Assembly: GCF_040656415.1 (NCBI RefSeq)
Contig: NZ_JBFAMC010000004.1
Coordinates: 1-64,000, forward strand
Reading direction: 5' to 3'
DNA: 64,000 nucleotides
Origin: Rhodococcus_F sp040656415
GTDB lineage: Bacteria; Actinomycetota; Actinomycetes; Mycobacteriales; Mycobacteriaceae
The notes beneath the pieces were generated by a model that searched no databases, was not told the origin of the DNA, and worked only from the letters and a program-made list of their open reading frames with translations. Shown here piece by piece: positions 50,155 through 59,531 of the stretch. Made by a program: the position numbers and the translations under genes. The number at the start of each line of letters is the position of its first letter. The first letter of the stretch is position 1.

Positions 50155-51417
50155 TCAGTGGTCCCGCAATCCGACCAGTTTCAGGTGCAACATCAAGATG
50201 AGCCTGGTGTCCGCATCGGTGAGGTCGACTCCGCATGAGTCGGTGCAACGCCGGAGCCGGTTCCGCAGGGTGTTCGGGTGCACGTGCAACGCGGCCGCGG
50301 AGGCGGAGACGTCGCCGCCTCGGGACAGGAAGGCGCGGGCTGTGGCCACCAGATCTGTGCCGTGCTGCTCGTCGTGTCGGGCAAGTGCGGCAAGCGGAGT
50401 GAGAACGCCGAGCCCGTCGAAGATGTCGGCCGCGCGTAAGGCCAGTACCGAGGCGAGGTTCTCTTTCATGGTCCCGACAACGCCGCCTGCCCGTGCGTGC
50501 TGCAGGGCGGTGAGCACCCAGTCCGCGTCACCTTTCGATAGGTGTGCCTGACTGGCCGTGTTCACTTCACGCCCGACCGCAACCACGAATTCGGACCCAC
50601 TTCGGGCCCGCCCGAGGAAGTCCTCGGCGAGGCGCCGGACATCCGACTCGGATGCACCGATCACCACGTAGATGACGTCGTCGAACTGGGCGGCGACCGA
50701 ATCGACAGCCAGCGCCTCGAGGTACAGGGTGAGGGCGGAAAGCACTCCGGACGGCAACGATCGTCCTACGACAAGGGGTGCGGCGGCAGCTACCGTCAGC
50801 CGTCCCTCCACTCCAAGCGCTCCGGCGGCTCTCGAAGCGGGCTCACCCCCGTTGATCAGTGCACGGACACGATCGGCCTGTAGCCGGCGCGTCAGGTCCC
50901 CTCGATCCCGCTCCGCCGCGATGTGTTCGGCGACGACGGGGACCGCGGATCGCAGGATCGATTCCTGCATGGCGGTGGGAGCTGATTTCATCGCTGCCCA
51001 GATGGACCCGATCGGCCGGTCGCCATCTCGCACCGCGATCGCCGCGCGTGGCAATACCTCAGGTAGGTGCAGGTCGACATAGAGGACATCGGTGTCGTGG
51101 TACAACCGCTCGAACACCCCGGCCTCGGTGAGTAGCTGCCGCAGCCGGTCTGGCACCTGGCGTCTCAGGATTGTGTCGACGCGGGCTTCGTCCACCGACT
51201 GCTCACCAGTCGAGTAGGCGAGAACGGTCGAGTTCTCGTCTTCGATCGTGACTGGGGCGCCGATGAGTTCGGCCAGTGACTCCGCCACTGCGAACAGGTC
51301 CTCACCGCGTAGGTCCATGACCAGGAGCCTAGCCTCGAGAAGACGAAGATAATGCACGGTCCGAATTACCTGATTGCGCTGGCGAGCGCTTTCGGATCGG
51401 AGCATTGTTATAGACAT
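50155..51417 (-). CDS. PucR/CdaR-type transcriptional regulator
   Basis: A 420-residue regulator. Residues about 35-190 form a GAF-like sensor region (ELIGAPVTIEDENSTVLAYS), the middle a GGDEF-related region without catalytic motif, and the C terminus the PucR helix-turn-helix (SASAAALHVHPNTLRNRLRR, DADTRLILMLHLKLVG). Such proteins often control nearby amine or amino acid catabolism genes; here the FAD oxidoreductase behind it and the divergent alcohol dehydrogenase are candidates. The far upstream ATG would nearly touch the divergent gene; MDLRGEDLF, 33 codons downstream, is a possible true start. Confidence 0.85.
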   Translation of the reverse strand: MSITMLRSESARQRNQVIRTVHYLRLLEARLLVMDLRGEDLFAVAESLAELIGAPVTIEDENSTVLAYSTGEQSVDEARVDTILRRQVPDRLRQLLTEAGVFERLYHDTDVLYVDLHLPEVLPRAAIAVRDGDRPIGSIWAAMKSAPTAMQESILRSAVPVVAEHIAAERDRGDLTRRLQADRVRALINGGEPASRAAGALGVEGRLTVAAAAPLVVGRSLPSGVLSALTLYLEALAVDSVAAQFDDVIYVVIGASESDVRRLAEDFLGRARSGSEFVVAVGREVNTASQAHLSKGDADWVLTALQHARAGGVVGTMKENLASVLALRAADIFDGLGVLTPLAALARHDEQHGTDLVATARAFLSRGGDVSASAAALHVHPNTLRNRLRRCTDSCGVDLTDADTRLILMLHLKLVGLRDH

Positions 51418-51445
51418 GGCAACGGTGCTGGGCAGATCAGGGTCG

Positions 51446-52447
51446 ATGTCCGCGTGGCGCGTTATCGATCCAGGCCCCGTTTCGGGTCACCCATTGGAAT
51501 GGGTGAGTGAGGCGATTCCGGAGCCGCGTCCAGGCGAATTGCTGGTCAGAGTGTTGGCGTGCGGTGTGTGCCGAACCGATCTCCATGTGACCGAGGGGGA
51601 TCTCCCGGTCCATCGCCCTCGGGTGATTCCAGGTCATGAGGTAGTCGGTGAAATTGCCGCACTGGGTGATTCGGTGTCGGGTGATTTCTCTCCCGGGGAT
51701 CGGGTAGGTATCGCATGGCTTCGCTTCACCTGCGGGCGCTGCGCGGCGTGCCGCCGGGGCGCCGAGAATCTGTGCAGACAGTCGCAGTACACGGGATGGG
51801 ACGCCGATGGCGGATACGCGGAGTTCGCCACCGTGCCCGCTGACTATGCGCTGGCTCTGCCTGGCGGCTATGGCGAGAGCGAACTTGCGCCTCTGCTGTG
51901 CGCCGGAATCATCGGCTACCGCGCGCTCGAACGCGCCGCCGTGCCGGAGGGTGGTGCGCTCGGGATCTACGGATTCGGAGGCAGCGCCCACCTGACCGCC
52001 CAGGTAGCGCTGGCAAGGGGAGCGCGGGTCCACGTGATGACACGGGGGGTCGAGGCGCGCGCGCTGGCGAAGCGTCTCGGAGCGGCGTCCGTGCAGGCGG
52101 TACGCGACGTGCCACCCGAACCACTGGACGCGGCGATTCTCTTCGCTCCGGTCGGAGATCTGGTGCCCACCGCAATGGAAGCGCTCGCCGATGGTGGCAC
52201 TCTGGCGATTGCGGGAATCCATCTGACCAACATCCCAGAGCTCGACTACCAGAAGCACCTGTTCCGGGAGCGACAGATCCGGAGTGTCACCGCCAATACA
52301 CGCGCGGACGCTGTCGAGTTCCTGCGCATCGCGGCGGAACGTCGGTTGACGATCGATATCCACTCGTATCGATTCGACCGGGCAGATCGTGCCTTGCGCG
52401 ACTTGTCCGACGGAAAGTTCAGTGGTGCAGCGGTTCTCGAGATGTAG
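51446..52447 (+). CDS. Zinc-dependent alcohol dehydrogenase
   Basis: A 333-residue medium-chain dehydrogenase. Catalytic zinc ligands are in CGVCRTDLHVTEG and PGHEVVGEIAALGDSV; the structural zinc site is TCGRCAACRRGAENLC; the NAD(P) fold is GIYGFGGSAHLTAQVALARG. Closest in pattern to AdhA-like enzymes of Actinobacteria acting on primary alcohols and aldehydes. I chose MSAWRVID as start; another ATG ten codons upstream would overlap the divergent regulator gene. Confidence 0.92.
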   Translation: MSAWRVIDPGPVSGHPLEWVSEAIPEPRPGELLVRVLACGVCRTDLHVTEGDLPVHRPRVIPGHEVVGEIAALGDSVSGDFSPGDRVGIAWLRFTCGRCAACRRGAENLCRQSQYTGWDADGGYAEFATVPADYALALPGGYGESELAPLLCAGIIGYRALERAAVPEGGALGIYGFGGSAHLTAQVALARGARVHVMTRGVEARALAKRLGAASVQAVRDVPPEPLDAAILFAPVGDLVPTAMEALADGGTLAIAGIHLTNIPELDYQKHLFRERQIRSVTANTRADAVEFLRIAAERRLTIDIHSYRFDRADRALRDLSDGKFSGAAVLEM

Positions 52448-52571
52448 AGAGGAACAGATTCACGGGCGACGTGATGTCCAGCATGGACACCGTCATATTG
52501 ACGACGCTCGATCTCGTCGGAGGGTTCGCTTTCCCCGCCCGCCCCAGCTCTGGCGCGGATAGGCTCGGTGC

Positions 52572-53351
52572 ATGGCTGGCGTCAAGGGCGTTCTGCTCGA
52601 CATCGACGGGGTGCTGGTCACGTCGTGGCACCCGATCGACGGCGCTGCCGCGGCTGTGCGAGAGGTTCACGAACGCGGCCTCGCCTGCGCCTACCTCACC
52701 AATACGACCTCGCGTACCTGCGACGCAATCGCGGATTCACTGCGAGCCGCAGGCATCGAGGCCGAATCCGGCGAGATCGTAACTGCGGCCCGGCTCACCG
52801 CAGAGTACGTATCGGCGACGTATCCGGGGCAAAGGGCCTGGCTCCTCAACAGCGGCGATGTCGCGGCTGACCTGTCAGGTATCGAGTTGGACGAGGACGA
52901 CCCGCAGGTGGTGATCCTTGGTGGTGCAGGCCCGGAATTCACTCACCGTGCGCTCAGTCGCGTGGTGGAGTTGATGCTCGACGGTGTCCCCGTCGTCGCG
53001 ATGCACCGCGGCACTACCTGGGCCACCCGTGACGGGCTACTCATCGATGTCGGTACCTACCTTCCGGGGATGGAGGAGGTTGCCGGCACCAACGTTGTCT
53101 CGGTGGGTAAGCCGTCGCTCGCAGCATTTCTCACGGCCACCGAACTGATGGGCACAGAACCCGATCTGACGATGATGGTCGGCGACGATCTGACGGGTGA
53201 CGTCCTGGCCGCTCAAAGGGTCGGACTCATAGGTGCGCTGGTGCGGACGGGCAAGTTTCGACAGTCGATTTTGGATCTGTCGCAGCAGCGACCGGATCAT
53301 GTCATCGACTCCATTGCGCAACTCCCGGAGCTCCTCGACGAATTTGCCTGA
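52572..53351 (+). CDS. HAD-superfamily phosphatase (IIA, LHPP/NagD-like)
   Basis: A 259-residue HAD hydrolase with motif I LLDIDGVLVTSW (nucleophile and acid Asp), motif II YLTNTTSRT, lysine motif VGKPSLAAFLTA and motif III TMMVGDDLTGDVLAAQRVG. The large cap between I and III identifies class IIA. The substrate is unknown. Confidence 0.9.
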   Translation: MAGVKGVLLDIDGVLVTSWHPIDGAAAAVREVHERGLACAYLTNTTSRTCDAIADSLRAAGIEAESGEIVTAARLTAEYVSATYPGQRAWLLNSGDVAADLSGIELDEDDPQVVILGGAGPEFTHRALSRVVELMLDGVPVVAMHRGTTWATRDGLLIDVGTYLPGMEEVAGTNVVSVGKPSLAAFLTATELMGTEPDLTMMVGDDLTGDVLAAQRVGLIGALVRTGKFRQSILDLSQQRPDHVIDSIAQLPELLDEFA

Positions 53352-53450
53352 CCGCCGTTGAAGAACCAGCCGGATGTGTAGAACCAGCAGGACGTGAAGG
53401 GGTAGTCTCGCGAGACTTCCTCTAATTCGACTCTCCCAGAAGGAGCTTCC

Positions 53451-53999
53451 ATGCTCGCTGTCTCCTCGTCCGCCGTATCGGCCACTCTTGCTCGCGTCTC
53501 TTCTCTGCTCGGCCGACGGCTTGTGCGTGTGGGAGCAGCGACGGCGCTGGGCGTGAGTATTGCGGCGGGAATCTCGGTCGCCGGTGGAGGGGTTGCCGCA
53601 GCCGCTCCCGTCATGTGCGTCTCGCCGCCGTCCGACAACGACATCCAGGTATCGGACACCGCGAGTTGCGGAGCCAAGGCGACAGACGCCGGTTTCGCCC
53701 GCGCATCGGCAATGGACAGTGGCACGGCGGTGAGTGTCTCCAACGGTGAGGGTTCGTCCACGACCACCTTCGCGAACGGCTACGGAACCTCGCTCGGTAC
53801 CTCGACGCGTTCGGGTCAGGCATACGCGATTTCACTCGGAGGAGGCATCGCTCGTTCCGCTGCGGTCGACGGCGCCACTACGGTCGCGATCGCCGGTTGG
53901 GGGTCAGGTGCGACGGTCGATCCCACCGGCGTCGACTGTGTCGGCGCGCTGTCTCTCGCATTCGACCTCAGCACCGGTCAGTTCTGCGCGATGCGCTAA
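53451..53999 (+). CDS. Secreted protein of unknown function
   Basis: A 182-residue protein with a long signal peptide (basic LGRRLVRVGAATALG, hydrophobic core, AAAAP cleavage region near 52). The mature part is small, Ser/Thr/Gly-rich and repetitive (SDTASCGAKATDAGFARASA, GYGTSLGTSTRSGQAYA), with four cysteines (MCV, SCG, DCV, FCAM) that could form two disulfides. It resembles DUF6764-type actinobacterial proteins from memory. AGAAGGAG lies 6 nt before the ATG. Confidence 0.8.
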   Translation: MLAVSSSAVSATLARVSSLLGRRLVRVGAATALGVSIAAGISVAGGGVAAAAPVMCVSPPSDNDIQVSDTASCGAKATDAGFARASAMDSGTAVSVSNGEGSSTTTFANGYGTSLGTSTRSGQAYAISLGGGIARSAAVDGATTVAIAGWGSGATVDPTGVDCVGALSLAFDLSTGQFCAMR

Positions 54000-54027
54000 C
54001 CGCCCCGCCTGGCGGTTCCGTGTCGAC

Positions 54028-54054
54028 GTTGCACTCGCCTCTCTCGAGTGCTAA
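54028..54054 (+). promoter_or_regulatory. CIRCE operator 1 (HrcA-binding inverted repeat)
   Basis: GCACTC, nine bases, GAGTGC with flanking TAA: one arm of the consensus TTAGCACTC-N9-GAGTGCTAA is perfect and the other has one difference. It marks heat-shock control by HrcA of groEL2. Confidence 0.93.
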
Positions 54055-54062
54055 GAATGCAG

Positions 54063-54089
54063 TTGGCACTCGCGACACGTGAGTGCCAG
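54063..54089 (+). promoter_or_regulatory. CIRCE operator 2
   Basis: A second inverted repeat, TGGCACTC-N9-GAGTGCCA, with nine bases between perfect 8-bp arms, centred 35 bp after the first. Two operators suggest tight repression of groEL2. Confidence 0.92.
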
Positions 54090-54226
54090 GTCGGGACGGT
54101 GAGGCCGGGTACCACAGACACCCCTGGTCGTCCGTCGCGGGCACTGACCCCGGCCGCAGTGCAAATGGGTCGACCCGCCCAGCGGTCGTCCTGTGTGTCA
54201 CCCCGAATCCGGAGGATCACTTCGCA

Positions 54227-55852
<1,626 letters not shown>

Positions 55853-55926
55853 AGGCGGCTACGCCTCCTGCGAGTGACTGAGGAGTCCCACGGACTCAGC
55901 TACCACAAGCAGGCCCGAAGTGCCAC

Positions 55927-55969
55927 AGAAAGGGCCCGGGACACCTCACGGTGTTCCGGGCCCTTTCTT
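55927..55969 (+). terminator. Strong terminator after groEL2
   Basis: A long hairpin, AGAAAGGGCCCGG pairing with CCGGGCCCTTTCT and extended by a further arm ACACC/GGTGT around a TCAC loop, followed by TTGTGT. It ends groEL2 transcription before the tiny-gene array. Confidence 0.93.
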
Positions 55970-56371
55970 GTGTCCGACCTCGAGTTCTACTCGCGCTGAC
56001 CAGCCATGCAACTGATTCTCTCGTTCTGGTCTCATGTGGTGAGAAACAGCGGTATAAATATCCGGCAGCCTCCCAGATGACTTCGCTGGATGGTTGCTGC
56101 GTCGGTACGACAGAACAGGGAAACGAATTGCTGTACATGCACGTGCGACGTTTCGAGCGCGCAATGGCGTTGGTGGCACACTCATTTGCCGAACCGGATG
56201 GGTGAACCGGATGGTTCTGCGCATGTCGTGAACTCGAACGAAGAACGTTGCGGGCGTTTCCTGCAAAGGCATGTTCATCTTGCTCGTTTCGGAGCTTCCT
56301 GGTTCGTACGGCCCCTTGGGTCCGGTTGAATCGGAGGTGAGCCGGCGAGGCTGGACGGCAAGGGGGAGCTA
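55970..56371. other. About 400 bp with no convincing gene
   Basis: The stretch between the groEL2 terminator and the tiny-gene array contains short ORFs without ribosome-binding sites and is somewhat A+T-rich near 56040-56060 (GCGGTATAAATATC). It may carry the promoter for what follows; nothing more could be supported. Confidence 0.4.
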
Positions 56372-56572
56372 GTGGCCAAGGTACGAATCATCACCTGCCT
56401 TGCCCGCCTGACGAGATTCGGCCGTGAGAAAGCTCCAGATCCTCGACTTCTCCAATCCTTCTCTGCAGCAGTAGCTCTGCTGCCAATTTTCATCCTTGTG
56501 CATGTTGGGCCGGTCGTGATAGTGACGAGCCGCTCTTGGACAAATGTCTTGGAAAATGTTGCAGCAAAATAG
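56372..56572 (+). CDS. Possible 66-residue small membrane protein
   Basis: GTG-started ORF with a purine-rich AAGGGGGAG just upstream (spacing short, about 3 nt). The N terminus is basic (KVRIITCLARLTRFGREK), followed by one hydrophobic segment (AAVALLPIFILVHVGPVVIV). No family recognised. Its position directly before the PorA/PorH-like array makes it worth keeping, but the composition is unlike the acidic tiny peptides. Confidence 0.35.
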   Translation: MAKVRIITCLARLTRFGREKAPDPRLLQSFSAAVALLPIFILVHVGPVVIVTSRSWTNVLENVAAK

Positions 56573-56674
56573 TTTCCAATTTTCCTACGGATTCTCCGGA
56601 TCGATGATTTAATGTGATCGGCGGTAACGGGGAACTTGAAATACGTTGCTGCGCAACGACTACCAGGAGGCGTT

Positions 56675-56752
56675 ATGGGAAGCACCACGATCACCGAGGT
56701 CATCAACTTCATCTTCGGGCAGCTCATTGGTTCGGTGGACCAATTCAGCTGA
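56675..56752 (+). CDS. Tiny acidic hydrophobic peptide, type A (PorA/PorH-like), array member 1
   Basis: A 25-codon ORF behind a strong CAGGAGG ribosome-binding site. The peptide starts MGSTTITEVINFIFG and ends SVDQFS; net charge about -2, no signal peptide, mostly hydrophobic or small residues able to form one amphipathic helix. It shares the IFGxL core and the FS ending with member 3, and the DNA after both stops is alike (TTCAGCTGATCGAA). By size, acidity, lack of a signal and position behind groEL2 it resembles the mycomembrane porin subunits PorA/PorH of Corynebacterium; that assignment is inference. Confidence 0.72.
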   Translation: MGSTTITEVINFIFGQLIGSVDQFS

Positions 56753-56829
56753 TCGAACCAATCCCCGGCGTTGCCGGCATGCAAAATCCGACGAACTGAC
56801 GCACGTGCGTCCAGATGATGGAGGAAACA

Positions 56830-56928
56830 ATGGGAAGCTTGAGCGGCGGTATCAGTGCGATTTCAGCACTTCTACAGGGAATCTTCGCTTTGATGCCGAC
56901 GATTATCGGTGGGTCGCTGGAAGGCTGA
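56830..56928 (+). CDS. Tiny hydrophobic peptide, type B (PorA/PorH-like), array member 2
   Basis: A 32-codon ORF behind GGAGGAAACA. The peptide begins MGSLSGGISAISALLQGIF and ends GGSLEG, with a continuous hydrophobic helix (about 8-27). The LLQGIF motif is shared with member 4, and the 28 nt ahead of both start codons are near-identical (GTGCGTCCA...GGAGGAA). It follows member 1 by 77 nt. No export signal. Probable partner of the type A peptide, by analogy with the PorA-PorH hetero-oligomer. Confidence 0.72.
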   Translation: MGSLSGGISAISALLQGIFALMPTIIGGSLEG

Positions 56929-57125
56929 CGAGCCGATAGGCCTCGACTCGGCTGTGGTGGTGGATTTCTCCTAGGGGCACAGCAGAGTTGATCGTTTCGG
57001 TTGCCTCAGTGTTATGCCAGCATCGCTGGAGGCGCTGGAGTCAGCTGATGCACAACACACAAGGTTCGAACGCAAGCAATGGATGCATGAATTCCGTTGC
57101 TGAAGATCAATCAACAGGAGTACAC

Positions 57126-57200
57126 ATGGGAAGCTTGGATGCCGACGATATCGCTTACATCTTCGGGAGCTTGGGGGAATTCACAGAGTTCTTCAGCTGA
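57126..57200 (+). CDS. Tiny acidic peptide, type A (PorA/PorH-like), array member 3
   Basis: A 24-codon ORF behind CAGGAGT. The peptide begins MGSLDADDIAYIFGSLG and ends EFFS; five acidic and no basic residues. It matches member 1 in its MGS start, IFG core and FS end. It lies 451 bp after member 1, reflecting duplication of the two-peptide cassette. Confidence 0.7.
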   Translation: MGSLDADDIAYIFGSLGEFTEFFS

Positions 57201-57272
57201 TCGAAGGACCTTTCGGCCCGACCAGGACAGATCTACAGACAGGCACAGTGCGTCCAAGACAACGGAGGAACT

Positions 57273-57362
57273 ATGGATAGCGTGGAACCAGGCAGCGTGG
57301 ACCCGACCATGTTGAGTGTCATGCTGCAACTGCTGCAAGGGATCTTCACAAGTTCCCTGTGA
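57273..57362 (+). CDS. Tiny peptide, type B (PorA/PorH-like), array member 4
   Basis: A 29-codon ORF behind GGAGGAACT. The peptide begins MDSVEPGSVDPTMLSVMLQ and continues with LLQGIFTSSL, the motif shared with member 2. It lies 443 bp after member 2 and 72 nt after member 3. It ends about 30 nt before a perfect hairpin, the likely end of the array transcript. Confidence 0.7.
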   Translation: MDSVEPGSVDPTMLSVMLQLLQGIFTSSL

Positions 57363-57392
57363 GTATGACCAGCAGGTAGGGTACGAGTTCAA

Positions 57393-57423
57393 CTGTGGCC
57401 GTGGATTCGCTCCACGGCCACAG
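57393..57423 (+). terminator. Terminator closing the tiny-peptide array
   Basis: A perfect 13-bp stem (CTGTGGCCGTGGA with its complement) around a 5-nt loop TTCGC, followed by TCGTATTTGTT. It sits after member 4 and could also act for the convergent small PspC gene. Confidence 0.88.
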
Positions 57424-57529
57424 TCGTATTTGTTCATCCCGCGTGTCGCCGACAGTCTGCCTGTTCAAGCGATCGAAGATTTGGCTTATATGCGGGGACA
57501 GTGGGTCTCAGCGCCTTTGCCTCAATTCT

Positions 57530-57724
57530 TCAGTGGTTGAATGGCATCAACATCCACGCTGCCAAGTAGACAAGTGCCGCCGTGCCACCCGTGACCACTG
57601 CGGCGATGATGGCGATCGACCAAACGACGTTGACGTCCAAGCCGAAGTGCTCCGCAACGCCGCCGAGCATCTTCTGGTTGCCGGACCGAGCGAACTGGCG
57701 GGGAGTGTTGCTGTCGAATGTCAT
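57530..57724 (-). CDS. Small PspC-domain membrane protein
   Basis: A 64-residue protein that is little more than a PspC domain: polar N terminus (MTFDSNTPRQFARSGNQK), the MLGGVAEHFGLDVNVVWSIA motif and a transmembrane segment (VVTGGTAALVYLAAWMLMPF). PspC domains occur in phage-shock and envelope-stress membrane proteins. Stand-alone short versions are common in Actinobacteria; the role here is unknown. Being next to a porin-like array, an envelope-stress role would be fitting but is inference. Confidence 0.88.
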   Translation of the reverse strand: MTFDSNTPRQFARSGNQKMLGGVAEHFGLDVNVVWSIAIIAAVVTGGTAALVYLAAWMLMPFNH

Positions 57725-57851
57725 GCATGCACTTTGTCCAGTTCGGCGCTTGTGCGCATCGGTCTGATCCCTGATCCTGACCCCGATATTTGACGCCGAG
57801 TGTCACCATGACGTTGTCTGCATCGTTGCGGCCGTGTTGTAGGGTGCGGTC

Positions 57852-57896
57852 GTGGGCAATACGAATATCGCAGTGGACAGGGTTCGCCGCCTTTAG
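57852..57896 (+). promoter_or_regulatory. Candidate leader peptide and attenuator region of the erm gene
   Basis: A 14-codon ORF starting with GTG (VGNTNIAVDRVRRL) ends inside an 8-bp hairpin (57883-57903, loop CTTTA). Further down, CTGGGCGGC can pair with GCTGCCCGG (57949-57974) or alternatively with the GCCCGG beside the erm ribosome-binding site near 57989. Leader ORF plus alternative hairpins is the classic layout of macrolide-inducible erm genes. No translation evidence is available. Confidence 0.4.
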
Positions 57897-58006
57897 CGGC
57901 GGACAGCGGACCTTTCGATACGCTCCGTCGCTTTCAGCACGTCAGTTGCTGGGCGGCGTCTTTGTGCTGCCCGGGCCACCCCATCATTGCCCGGAGTTTG
58001 TATTCC

Positions 58007-58828
58007 ATGCCTACCTACCATGCCGGCCGCCATGAGTTCGGCCAGAACTTCCTCACCGACCGCAAGACTGTCGACACGATCGTCGGCCTCGTGTCCAAGA
58101 CAGACGGTCCCATCATCGAGATCGGGCCCGGCGATGGCGCGTTGACCTTGCCGCTCCAGACTTTGCGCCGGCCGATCACTGCGATCGAGATCGACTCACG
58201 GCATTCGCAAGCGCTGCAACGCCGCGTCGGCCCGGGTACGAAGATTGTGCTCGGCGACTTCCTGCATTACCGACTGCCCCGAAAACCGCACACAATCGTG
58301 GGTAACCTCCCGTTCCACCAGACGACCGCAATGCTACGGCGGATACTGCATACCGAACACTGGATAGAGGCGGTTCTGCTGGTCCAGTGGGAAGTCGCGC
58401 GACGCCGCGCGGCTGTCGGTGGCGCGACGATGATGACCGCTCAGTGGTGGCCGTGGTACGACTTCGCCCTGGTCGGTCGGGTGCCCTCCTCGGCGTTCAC
58501 GCCACGGCCCGGAGTCGATGCGGGGCTCATGACGATCACACGGCGGAAGGTTCCTCTCATCGAGCCTGCGGGACGTCGCCGGTACAACGCATTCGTTCGC
58601 GCCGTTTTCACCGGCAAGGGCCGCGGTTTGCATCAGATCTTGCCCCGAGTGGTTGCCACGCCTGCGAAGACGGCGGTCGAGAAGTGGCTCGCTGCCCAGC
58701 GATTTCGTGGCATTCCGCTTCCACGGGATCTCTCGCCCGAGCAGTGGTGTGAACTCTTCCTGATCGTCGATCGATACCCTCCGACAACCGACCAGAAGCC
58801 GGCCTCACCGATACCGCGGAATCGGTGA
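58007..58828 (+). CDS. erm: Erm-family 23S rRNA (adenine-N6)-methyltransferase
   Basis: A 273-residue rRNA dimethyltransferase of the Erm class, which modifies A2058 of 23S rRNA and blocks macrolides, lincosamides and streptogramin B. Signatures: HEFGQNFLTDRKTVDTIVGL, SAM motif I IIEIGPGDGALTLPL, AIEIDSRHS, motif IV VGNLPFHQTTAML and SSAFTPRPGVDAGLMTI. Erm rather than KsgA is favoured by the QNFLTD start, the NLPFH form of motif IV and the RRRAAVGGATMMTAQWWPWY region, which resembles Erm(X)-type enzymes. GGAG lies 10 nt before the ATG. No mobile-element remnants are next to it, so it looks like a resident gene. Confidence 0.87.
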   Translation: MPTYHAGRHEFGQNFLTDRKTVDTIVGLVSKTDGPIIEIGPGDGALTLPLQTLRRPITAIEIDSRHSQALQRRVGPGTKIVLGDFLHYRLPRKPHTIVGNLPFHQTTAMLRRILHTEHWIEAVLLVQWEVARRRAAVGGATMMTAQWWPWYDFALVGRVPSSAFTPRPGVDAGLMTITRRKVPLIEPAGRRRYNAFVRAVFTGKGRGLHQILPRVVATPAKTAVEKWLAAQRFRGIPLPRDLSPEQWCELFLIVDRYPPTTDQKPASPIPRNR

Positions 58829-58832
58829 GGCC
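58801..58832 (+). terminator. Hairpin spanning the erm stop codon
   Basis: A perfect 12-bp stem GGCCTCACCGAT with its complement around an 8-nt loop. It contains the erm stop codon. A T-tract is lacking, so it is a probable but not certain terminator. Confidence 0.6.
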
Positions 58833-59263
58833 GGTCTGCTCGACAGCTGGCAGTCGATGCCTCTCGCACTACCAGGCGGGGGACATGTGCTCCCCGACTA
58901 CCGCCGAACCCGGACTGCCTACTGCTTGAGACTGCCCGCCCACGAGCATCCTTCGGGCTGGTGTCACCAACGTCATCGCCCCATACAGTTGACCGGTCCG
59001 GTGTCGATCCACTGTCGGTGCGTCTACGCGAATGTGGTGACCGCCACAGGGTCCCGGGGCACGCCGAAATGGCAGCGTAGGCGAACGCGTGCGTCTTTTA
59101 TTACTTCACAGTATCTAGTTCTTTTACTAGAAATGTCTGCCGATCAATGGCGTGGAGTATGCCTTTCTGCTTCCTGATCGCGAGGACTGATGTGACATGT
59201 GCTGGAATGCGTGGATTCGCAGGTAGTCGGGTCAGGGGGGTATCCCTGGGGGGGATCACGAGC
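58833..59263. other. About 430 bp with no recognised gene
   Basis: The stretch behind erm becomes A+T-rich after 59090 (TTTTATTACTTCACAGTATC, then CTAGTTCTTTTACTAG, a short inverted repeat). No ORF with a supporting ribosome-binding site was found. Confidence 0.4.
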
Positions 59264-59401
59264 TAATCAAATGGTCGAGTATCAAGGTAACTTCTCGAAA
59301 TATTTTTCCGATTTGCATTCTCGTCGACGAGAAGTCAGGTACAAAGAGAACGGCGCTACGGAGGGCGCTTATCAGCAACCGACGAGAGTCAGGAGTTCAA
59401 G
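59264..59401 (+). promoter_or_regulatory. Repeated upstream region, copy 1 (before tiny peptide 5)
   Basis: Shares ordered blocks with the region before tiny peptide 6: AATCAAATGG, an AATATTTTT tract, GTCAGGTACAAAGA and CGGAGGGCGCT. The GGTACAAAG block, about 60 nt before the start codon, could be a promoter -10 region, with the A+T tract upstream as an UP-like or silencer-binding element. The promoter role is inference from conservation and position. Confidence 0.55.
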
Positions 59402-59515
59402 ATGTCGCTTGAGTCGCTTGAGTCGTTTGAGGGGTCTGGGGCGGCCGGTGCCTTTATCAAACTCATCCTGATCAAGCTCGAAGCAGGATCGGGCGCGGCT
59501 GGTGGGACTGAGTAG
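59402..59515 (+). CDS. Tiny peptide 5 (PorA-like) preceding the mycolyltransferase modules
   Basis: A 37-codon ORF with AGGAG 6 nt before the ATG. The peptide begins MSLESLESFEGSGAAGAF, passes through a hydrophobic IKLILIKLE core and ends AGSGAAGGTE. The Gly-Ser-Gly elements and the AGSGAA ending are shared with peptides 7 and 8. It is followed by a conserved hairpin and then by the unit of peptide 6. No signal peptide is present. Candidate mycomembrane peptide; assignment inferred. Confidence 0.68.
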   Translation: MSLESLESFEGSGAAGAFIKLILIKLEAGSGAAGGTE

Positions 59516-59531
59516 TCACGCACTGTTTTGG

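Noticed and set aside
56078..56205. 43-codon ORF between groEL2 and the tiny-gene array
   Set aside because: No ribosome-binding site, no hydrophobic or amphipathic pattern, and Cys/His-containing composition unlike the array peptides.
56675..57362. Type I toxin peptides (Fst/Ldr-like)
   Set aside because: The peptides are acidic rather than basic, are paired and alternate in type, and no overlapping antisense RNA promoter was seen. The porin-like reading fits size, charge and locus better, though toxicity has not been excluded.
58007..58828. KsgA (16S rRNA dimethyltransferase)
   Set aside because: The sequence shows the Erm-like QNFLTD start and NLPFH motif, and the locus is not that of ksgA (usually near ispE or rpf genes in Actinobacteria).
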